Positions 55,776-64,000 of a DNA stretch of 64,000 nt are shown here, piece after piece. Below the pieces are notes generated by a model, which was not told where the DNA came from, did no database searches, and was given only the letters and a program-made list of their open reading frames with translations. Positions within the stretch are counted from its first letter, which is position 1. Every line of letters begins with the position of its first letter. Made by a program: the position numbers and the translations under genes. Source of the stretch: Bryopsis sp. KO-2023 (lineage: Eukaryota > Chlorophyta > Ulvophyceae > Bryopsidales > Bryopsidaceae); NCBI GenBank assembly GCA_030272585.1, contig BSYQ01000006.1:5001-69000 (forward strand). The letters run 5' to 3'.

Positions 55776-56062
55776 CTCGCCGAAAAGCAGCGAAACTCCA
55801 GAACTTTTTACTGCGGAGAGTTCAGGATTCTATCAGTTTTTTCGCGTTTGACGTTTCTTGTTGCAGGAATTCGAGGTCGAGACGCCCATAAGTTTTGTCA
55901 TTCGGCGGGCGGTCTGCATGTACGTCTTGATTTTTTTCAAGAACTAAAATTGAATTTGCCAGGTGTGTCAGTGTGAGAACGATCCTGTTCGAATTTCCCT
56001 TCACAAAATTTTTTGACGTTTCTCTTTGGGCTCTCTTCGTTGCTTTTCGTCGCGTAAACACC
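55776..56062. promoter_or_regulatory. Divergent promoter region between HEATR5 and SmD2 genes
   Basis: Only 287 bp separate the two start codons, so both untranslated leaders and promoters must share this interval. No TATA box was recognised. A TTGTTGCAGG at about 55860-55869 could be a splice acceptor for a leader intron of the SmD2 gene. Confidence 0.5.
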
Positions 56063-56392
56063 ATGTCTGGGCAACCTATGCAAGTGGACGAGAAGGAAAA
56101 GAAAGAGGAGGATGACTTTCGAACCGGACCTCTCTCGGTGTTGGCGGCCAGCGTCGGGGCTAACTCTCAAGTGTTGATCAATCTGCGAAACAATCGGAAG
56201 CTACTGGCGCACGTCAAAGCCTTCGACAGACACATGAACATGCTGCTAGAGAACGTCAAGGAGTTGTGGGAAGAAAAGCCCAAGTCTGGCAAAGGGAAAA
56301 AAGCTGCTCAGCCAGTGTACAAGGAGAGATTCGTGAGCAAAATGTTCTTGAGGGGGGACTCGATTATTCTGGTGCTCCGAAATCCACGATAG
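56063..56392 (+). CDS. SmD2: Small nuclear ribonucleoprotein SmD2
   Basis: 109 residues from the ATG at 56063 (context ACCATGT); longer in-frame starts upstream do not match the family. The Sm fold shows [19 protein letters not shown] (Sm1), [20 protein letters not shown] with the RNA-binding D-R-H-M-N signature, the SmD2-specific [19 protein letters not shown] loop and [17 protein letters not shown] (Sm2). SmD2 pairs with SmD1 in the heptameric Sm ring on U1, U2, U4 and U5 snRNAs in the nucleus. The length matches plant and animal SmD2 within ten residues. The coding part has no intron. Confidence 0.96.
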   Translation: MSGQPMQVDEKEKKEEDDFRTGPLSVLAASVGANSQVLINLRNNRKLLAHVKAFDRHMNMLLENVKELWEEKPKSGKGKKAAQPVYKERFVSKMFLRGDSIILVLRNPR

Positions 56393-58163
56393 TGAAAGTG
56401 GCATTCTTCTTGGGGGGGGTATGTAGTGTTTCCCGGGGTTATGTAGCTTGTTTCCAAAGAACAGAACATATATATTTTTTAGTGTGGAAGGTTAACAGGG
56501 TTTGGGGGACTTGTTGGGCTAGTGGCAAGCAAAGACATTTTTTAATCTGTTTCTGGAAATTTGGGCCGACCAAAACGGAAACTCCAAGGTCCTGGACACA
56601 TGATGCGATCTTCTCCATCAAGAATTGTACTTTTGAACCTGTTCTTGAATCAGACATCTGATGGACGTCTGTGAGGATATTGGGAGTCAATACTAAGCTG
56701 CTCTTTATCCTCAGAACACTAGGAACAGGGGAGGAATAGCATTGGGGACAACTAGTAGTTGAACTAGAACAAACTTTTGATGATAACAACATCTGAAACA
56801 CTTTTGCTACCTCAAGCCCATTTTGTGGTTAACTGGTGGTGCAGATTCCATCAACAGGTGTCTACTGATTCTTTTATGATTCCCCCAACAGGATTTCTTC
56901 TAGAATTTGGTACCAATGGGAAAATGCATTGATATGGACTAGGGTCTTTTGTCCCTATTACACGTGCAATGTTTTTTTGCTGAAGTATCCATACAAGAGA
57001 CTCTATTCAACAGAATGAATTAAAACAAATTTGCCAAGACTCTGTGTCATGGGCTGTACCACCTTGCCAAGAGTCAATCCTTTGTTTTTTGGCAATGGGG
57101 TGGAGCTCTTCCAGAGACTGTTCCTCACCTGCACCCCCTTAAGTCATGGGTTTGAGTGATCGGTTGTCAGTGTTTGTCTCTCAATTTTGGTGGTGGTTCT
57201 CAATGAAGGATCTTTCTATCCCGGAAGGGGATAAGGTTGATGGCTTACTCTCGTACAAATTTACATTCTGAGCACCATCATGGTCAACTCTTTGAATGTT
57301 GCTGGCTTGGCTCTCTGGTGGTTGATTGAGGGGTGTGCATGTGTCCCTGATTGTATTTCTTTGTCAGAAAGTTGATAGGACATGGGATAATGAAGATGTG
57401 ATGGGATTGGATGCACACTAGAGTTCTAGGTATTATTCGGGTGTTTTCGCAACGGTTTTTTGTTCGGTCTTCGTGAGGAATTCCATGGGGTCCAATTCTT
57501 GTTTCCAACTCCTTCCACTCCCGAATATCATCTAATACTAATACACAAGAAGCTATTTTCGTTGTGGGTTTCTGGCGTTATGGGGGAGGTGGCCTGTTCT
57601 TTGTTCACGATAAGAATTACTAAAATTGGAGTGATTGGAATTTCATTGCACGGTGCAATATTACTGGAGTCAGACCTGAGGAATGGGGAAGATAAGAAAC
57701 AAAAATACAATGCGGTACATTCAGGGGTGGAGCTGACGCACCCTCGTACCGATCGATGTACAAAGCTGGAAGCCAGAATCGCCACCAGCGAACTTGAAAC
57801 AGAAGCGTCGAAGATAACAACGTCCGTAAAGGTAAGCAGAAAACACCACAAATCTCGATGGCCTGATATTTGTTGTGGGAACGAAAGTGTTTCACGGCAA
57901 CACGAGAACGGTTTCGAACCGTTTGAACACGACGTCTGGGGCGTCGCCTTGTGATGCTCTGACGAATATCCACCAAAAAGCCTGCACTCTTCTTTCTAGA
58001 GCAGCAGTATCTTTTGATATCGGGCCTATGGGCGCCCTCTATCGAGGATAACGAAACGACGTCAGGATCAACTGCGATCGTTCAGTCAACTGAGTTCTCG
58101 GATCAAAGCAGATCGTGCACTGATCAAGTGAAACAGGGTTTCTCGTTGCGTCAGGTTCTCGAT
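56393..58163. other. Intergenic region between SmD2 and the first symporter gene
   Basis: No clear coding gene. An open frame at 57460-57954 lacks family features and is probably chance or leader. A donor-like GTAAGC at 57832 could end a leader exon of the downstream symporter gene. Confidence 0.5.
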
Positions 58164-60957
58164 ATGGGTTCCGGTGAGGAAAGAGTCCGCTGGACGTCGC
58201 GATCATCATTTTTGCTGGCTGCTATCGGCTCGGCGGTGGGGCTGGGGAACATCTGGAGGTTTCCCTGGCTGTCGTTTAAGTATGGGGGAGGTATTTTCCT
58301 TGTCCCGTATTTACTGGCACTCTTTCTTGTTGGCTTGCCGATGCTGATGGTAGAGCTGGGGATTGGACGAGTGATGCAACGTGGTGACGTTGAGGCGTTT
58401 GGAAAGATCCACCGCCGAGCTCGGGGCGTCGGTATCTCGAGTATTCTTGGAGGATTCATTATCGCTGCCTATTACGGTGAGGGTAGCTTGATCGGTTCGA
58501 AACTAGAGTATGCTCTTTCGAAGTTTTATAAGAGTGCCGTTTCGCTGGAGAACTTCGTGTATTCTGCTCGTCTTTTTTTCGTTGACGACTTTACGCGCGC
58601 TTTTGGCGCTGATGAGCTGCTTCCACAGACATGTCCAGCATTCCATCGAAGAATCGTCGATGGAGTCGCCAGGAAAAGTGGGAGATAATGATCTGATTTC
58701 TGCATCTGTTGTGTGTTGCAGTAAATATCATATCGTGGTCACTGGTTTACTTTATTGGAAGCTTCGATTGGCCTCTCCCTTGGGAAGGCAAAGAATCAGA
58801 ATTCCTTTTCGATGAGGTTTTGCACGTCGCCAGTCCAGAGCAAGTTGAACAAGGAAAATCACACGTAATTGCTGGCTGGGTGTATGGTGGCCTGGTGTTC
58901 ATCTGGCTGTTTATGTTCATTGTGCTGGCGTTTGGAGTCAAGGGTGTAGGAAATGTGGTTAAATTCACAGTACCTCTTCCTGTGCTTTTGATCGTTGTCA
59001 TGTTGATATACAACTCTACCCTCGAGGGCGCCAAGGACGGAGTGGTGAGGTCCACACCAGGCTGAACAGTTTTGCGGATTTTCTGAACTTTGGGATGCCA
59101 AATGATGTTGGCTCGTTGCAGTCCTTCATGTGGTGGGAAAAAATAGGTGGAAGAATTCAAAACTGTGTCTGCAGGCTGTGTCTGCCGTCTAATATGTTCT
59201 TTCCAAAGCTGATTATTATTGTTGTGCAGGATGCGTATATCGGCCAATGGGATACTAGCGGATTGAAAGGAGGGGTTTGGCCTGCAGCAGTAGGTCAGAT
59301 ATTCTTCAGCAACGGTATAGCTTTGGGCATAATGACGGCTTACGGGAGTTACAATGCAGAATCGTCCAATATCGTGATGGTGAGCTGCTGAACGGACGAA
59401 GAGTAATTATTGCACCTCAGGTTGTCCCTGTGCCGCCGCAGGGCCTGTGGAATGATTAAGAGCGGATATTTTCGTGGTGCAGGACAATGTTGTGATTGCA
59501 TTCACCAACAGTGCCATCAGCTTCATTGCTGGCTTCACTGTGTATACAGTCCTTGGCAATATGGCCCATAGAATGAACAAATCTGTGGCTGAAGCCGGGG
59601 ATGTGAGTGGTGTGGCTCTTGCGTTCATCACCTATCCTTCCGCAACAGCGAGTTTCCCCGATGGTGTCGCAAGAGCGATGAGCATCTTTTTCTTTTTCAC
59701 CTTGTTCACCCTGGGGATTGACAGCGCTCTGTCAATGATTGAAGGAGTAGTGACCGTGCTAAAAGATACTATCCGTTTCAAGTGAGTACAATTAGCAAGT
59801 CCAGAATTTCGAACGAAAAACTGCCCGAAGGAAGTTCGAACTGTACAAATCTAACCTTGGAGTCACTTTTTCTTACATGCAGACATGTGTCCGGAGCAGC
59901 TTTGGCAGGATACACTTGTGCCGCTGGGTTTCTTCTGAGCACCCTGTTTGCTACAGACATCGGTCTTTCGCTTCTGGATGTTTTCGACCACTACATCAAT
60001 ATTTATGGAGTCATGATTGTGAGGCATACACGTTCGAAACTCTGCTGTATTTGTTCTGTTTACAAGATTTTCTGCAGTGGGTGAATGGACGGACTTGTGT
60101 GGAACCATAGACAGGATTAGCGGAGGCAGTCGCTGTTTCCTGGGTGTACGGATATGAAGACACAGTCCGCCGAGTGGGAAAGCTTTCGGCGGATGTTTTC
60201 ACTTATGGATTTGCTGCGGCTGTTTTCATTGGTGTGATCCTGGCTGGAGCTCTGTATGACCCGGTCGAAGACAACATGTATTTGGCGATTGCGATCCCCA
60301 TCGGTGTTATGATTTGGATTATCAGTATTGGATTAGCCTTCTATTTCAGGGATAGCAAAACAATGTCGTTGGGAGGCTGGCTGGGTGAGGTCGTGACGGC
60401 TGGTCCAGAAAAGCTTAGAAAAGAGGTGAGATTTCCATAAGGTCATTCATGAAGGTTTTCAGCATTTCGTCCCAGGATTTTTCATTTATTCTGTCCTTCA
60501 TATCAAATTGTCCTTGCCCAAAATACCTCCACACATTGATCGACATGCTCTAGATGTTGGCGGTAATCATGACAATGCCTGAATATACTTCTAAGAACAG
60601 AAGGTGACTCCTTTCATGGTGTTTATTCAGATCAATGATGCAGCCAGCAGATACGGGAACTGGACACTTCCTGTTGTGTGGGACTTGCTTGTGAAATACA
60701 TCATCCCTCCTCTGCTGCTAGGACTTCTGGTGAATGCAGCCATTTCGGATACTGTCAATACAGAAACTGATTTCTACAAGTATCCTCTGTGGGAGCACTT
60801 CATAGGGATGGGCATTTTAGTCCTCATGTTGGCTGCCTTGTTTGGATCAGCAGCTTTCCCTTCGTTCTGGGAAAGAAGTTTTGGCGCTGAACAGGAGAGC
60901 CTTGAAAGTACGAAAGCTTTTATAGAAGAGCTGTCGGAAATGAAAACAGTGGTCTGA
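58164..60957 (+). CDS. Na+/Cl--dependent symporter, SLC6/NSS family (copy 1)
   Basis: Seven exons with GT-AG introns and consistent phase: 58164-58476, 58722-59044, 59230-59379, 59483-59781, 59883-60018, 60111-60425, 60631-60957. They sum to 1863 bp, or 620 residues, a usual length. TM1 reads AIGSAVGLGNIWRFPWL. Residue 26 is Gly where monoamine carriers have Asp, as in amino-acid and GABA carriers. TM5-6 has AAVGQIFFSNGIALG and GSYNAESSN; TM7 has TNSAISFIAGFTVYTVLG, with Asn271 (Na+ site) and Ser275 (position of the chloride-binding Ser). The protein would import an amino-acid-like solute across the plasma membrane with Na+. The start ATG matches that of the tandem copy; the acceptor of exon 6 (CATAG) was chosen to keep frame. 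Confidence 0.9.
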
Positions 60958-62382
60958 GATAGTTAGTCGATAGAAAAAAAACATCTGTGTACGTCATGTG
61001 GGAGATTATTGAGGGAACACAAGGAGTCTTCTTCCTGCTTCCTTTTCCTTGAGTGGGAAAACCATTTTGTTTTACAGCTGGATTGGGTAGATCATTTTGG
61101 GGCTTGAATTTTGAGAAGTTTTTCTGGTGTCGTCGGGCGTGGTTTGAGCTGCGTTTACTTGCACTTGGATTTATTGTTGCGAGAATTGGGTTGCTAGGTA
61201 TACCATACGTATGGTGCTGGAAACATGGGGTTGAGCGTCAGAGTCGTATGAAATGTGCATTTCATAATATGCACAGGGCTTTGTTCGAGAGAGTTGTACC
61301 ATCATCAAGAAACTCAAAGGAGTGGGGATTAGGAGTGGGGATTTGGAGCGGGGTTTGGGGATGAACGAGAAACCGATAGAAAAGTATTCATAAAAACTTG
61401 CACGGAAGAAGTACATCAAAACAGTGTTTCTTTTTTAAGGGCGGTCGTGCTCTGTAAAGAACATTTGTACATGAACTTCTAATGAGGAGGGAGGAAAAGG
61501 CGGTGAAGCAGCCCTGTATTCTGATAAAGATAACCATAATCTTAACCTCGATGCCACACTCGAATCGAGAGGAGTGGGTAAGACTTGCAGGCAATCGAGG
61601 CAACAAACAGAATAGTGTAGACTTCCCCAAAGTTGTCTCTGCCTCTCTCTGTGGAGCGCTATTCAACAGTTGTGTTACATCCTTTTCCCTTGACTGTGCA
61701 GTCCATGGATCGATACAATAGAGACGAATTCGTTGTGGGTCTGAAACTAATTGTCCAAGTGTTGGGTTGCTGAAAAAATACGAATCGCCGCCACTACATC
61801 GACGTCGACGTTTTGCTCAGATGAACAAAACCCAAAAGAGAGGGGCGGGCAGTCTATCTTCGTGGGGCACCACTATAGTGTTCCGAATAAGTGGTGTTCC
61901 TGTGGTACATTATAACAAGAGGTCCATTTGAAAAGGGCGCTCACCAAGGACGCCAAGGCGCACGCAACTGCAGGATTTTATTTTTAATCGATGCGACAAT
62001 GGACTGCTGAGTGCGACTCGACAGGTGCACAAATAGTTGTCCGGACTCAACAGGCCAACGAACGCAGTTCGCGGAACAGCAACAGACGCACTCCGTATCG
62101 GTACGCAAAAAAACTGGAATCTTTTGGTGCCACGCCTGATATTTAAGAGAACAAGGAATTCATTGCACGCTCTTGTTGTGTTGTTGAGCCGCAATACACA
62201 TATGTGCACAACTGTTTCCTGCCGTCATATCTGAGGTCAAGTTTCCGACACCTCCCGTCTTTGGCGTAGTACTGCAGCAGGTTAGAGGGACGGCTTCAGA
62301 TCGTACCCGACGTCAAACCCTTCACAGTTCCTCGAGCAACACACCAGATCTAAAGTTTCGTTTTGGCGTTTTGGTTTTAGAT
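60958..62382. other. Intergenic region between the two symporter genes
   Basis: No gene recognised. The segment just before copy 2 ends in TTTTGGTTTTAG (to 62380), a good splice acceptor two bases before the ATG, suggesting a leader intron. Confidence 0.5.
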
Positions 62383-64000
62383 ATGGGCTCTGGTGATCGT
62401 AGACTTCGGTGGACGTCGCGGTATGCTTTTTTGCTGGCCGCGATTGGTTCAGCCGTGGGGCTGGGAAACATCTGGAGGTTTCCCTGGTTGTCGTTTAAGT
62501 ATGGGGGAGGTATCTTCCTTGTGCCTTATTTGCTGGCACTGCTTTTTGTGGGGTTGCCAATGTTGATGGTGGAGTTGGGTGTCGGGCGTGCCATGCAGCG
62601 AGGAGACGTCGAGGCGTTCGGAAAGATCCACCGCCGCTGCAGGGGCGTGGGCATTTCGAGCATCCTTGGGGGATTCCTGATCACAGCTTTCTACGGTGAG
62701 GGTTTGGAACAAGCCCTGCCTACCACTGGCAGCTCCTTGAGTTCTTTTCCCGAAACCTTAGAAGACCTCATAGAATCAGCAAGAAACACGAGGAACTTGA
62801 CACGCACCTGTGCGACGGTCTTTTCTGTTTGATATTGGGGCTTTCGCCTGCTGTGCGTATCTGTGATTCTGTCATTGCGTGCACCCCACGTGGAGCCGGC
62901 TATGACATGGTGGGTGCTGAGTCACCGCTGACTAAGTTTTATTAAAATCGATCGCTGAAGTCCTGAATGTGGGCAGGGACACCACATCATGATAATAATA
63001 ATGACGTTAATAATGTGTAATGATCAGTGTACATACCCTGTGTCACATGAGATGGTCAATTACATCTTGAGCCCTGCCCACCTCCAAAGTCCTTACTCTT
63101 CTTTTGCTTGTGTGTGTGCAATTTCTTTTTGTAGTGAATATCATATCTTGGTCGTTGGTCTACTTTGTTGCCAGCTTTGAGTGGCCCCTGCCTTGGGATG
63201 GTAGGGAAAAAGAGTTTTTGTACGAGGATGTTTTACACAGTGCCTCCAAGCAGCAAATCGATGAAGGCAAATCTTACGTGATTGCTGGCTGGGTTTATGG
63301 CGGTCTGGTGTTCATCTGGGCTTTCATGTACATCGTGTTGGCTTTTGGAGTGAAGGGGGTGGGCACTGTAGTCAAGTTCACGGTTCCATTTCCGGTCCTG
63401 CTGATTGGGGTGATGTTGATATACAATGCCACACTGGAAGGAGCAAAAGATGGAGTGGTGAGTTTTGGAAAACAATGAGTCAGGCCACCACAGTTTTTGT
63501 TTTTGTTACTTCTGCAAGATATCGAGAGGCATGCAAATCGACCTATTTGGCCCATCCCCTCGCACATCAAAAACAAGCAACCACTTTTCTTTTTTGTTGT
63601 AGAATATTATTGGTGGTGCATTGTGCAGGATGCGTACATTGGTGAGTGGGATACCAGTGGATTGAAAGGAGGGGTCTGGCCAGCTGCAGTCGGCCAAATA
63701 TTCTTCAGCAATAGTATTGCTCTGGGCGTCATGACTGCCTATGGAAGCTACAATGCAGAGTCGTCCAATATTGTGATGGTAAATAGAAATTCAAATTATG
63801 AGTTATTCTGTCGCTCAACCGATTTTTACACTGTCGATGATGTGCTGCATGAGGCTGGTATCCTTACTGTTCTGTCCGAAAGAATCCGCAGCAGTTTTTT
63901 TCCTGTCAAATTTTGCAGGACAATGCTGTGATCGCTTTTTCCAACAGTGCTATAAGTTTCATTGCTGGCTTCACTGTGTACACCGTCCTCGGCAACATGG
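62383..64000 (+). CDS. Na+/Cl--dependent symporter, SLC6/NSS family (copy 2, cut by window edge)
   Basis: Four exons visible: 62383-62695, 63135-63457, 63629-63778 and 63919 to the right edge. Exons 1-3 have exactly the lengths of copy 1 (313, 323 and 150 bp) and the same intron phases. TM1 is AIGSAVGLGNIWRFPWL and exon 3 keeps GQIFFSNSIALG. Exon 4 begins DNAVIAFSNSAISFIAGF, keeping the Na+ and Cl- site residues. Introns differ in length and sequence from copy 1. The C-terminal half lies outside the window. A recent but not new tandem duplicate, likely with a similar substrate. Confidence 0.9.

Noticed and set aside
57460-57954. Open frame of 164 codons upstream of symporter copy 1
   Set aside because: No family features, and a splice-donor-like site lies within it; more likely leader or chance.

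Overview
The window looks like nuclear DNA from a repeat-rich streptophyte, most likely a charophyte alga or early plant lineage. The evidence is plant-type CCCTAAA telomere repeats, intron-rich host genes, chromodomain-bearing Ty3/gypsy elements, a HEATR5/SWEETIE-type gene and sodium:neurotransmitter-symporter genes, which land plants lack. Chara-like algae fit this mix, but the sequence alone cannot fix the species.

About 70% of the window (1-45 kb) is mobile DNA. At 1-9260 lies a two-ORF LINE whose poly(A) tail runs straight into a CCCTAAA array. From 9634 to 30172 an old LTR element (called E here) with an SH3-domain ORF and an integrase is split by two hAT-family insertions. The first is a 15.6 kb element (9794-25411) carrying its own transposase and a second, spliced gene. 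The second is a 1.1 kb foldback relative (27897-28984). The large hAT is itself split by a nearly new chromovirus (called D, 12193-21566) with extra ORFs, one of them a coiled-coil/RING-like protein. From 30333 to 44991 a minus-strand Ty3/gypsy element (called C) is split by a close plus-strand relative (called B, 32016-39270) and by a Harbinger-like MITE. Matching target-site duplications were found for every insertion except E and the LINE, so the order of events can be read directly.

The right third holds host genes. A minus-strand HEATR5/SWEETIE homologue of about 22 exons (55775 to 45306) diverges from an intronless SmD2 spliceosome-core gene (56063-56392). Two tandem plus-strand Na+/Cl- symporter genes of the SLC6/NSS family follow; the second runs off the right edge. 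Their exons match base for base in length, which points to duplication.

The most unusual items are the chromovirus with a RING-like accessory ORF, the SH3-bearing LTR element, LTRs containing antisense tRNA-like modules, the sharp CpG contrast between gag/LTR and pol in elements B and C, and the LINE seated on telomeric repeats.
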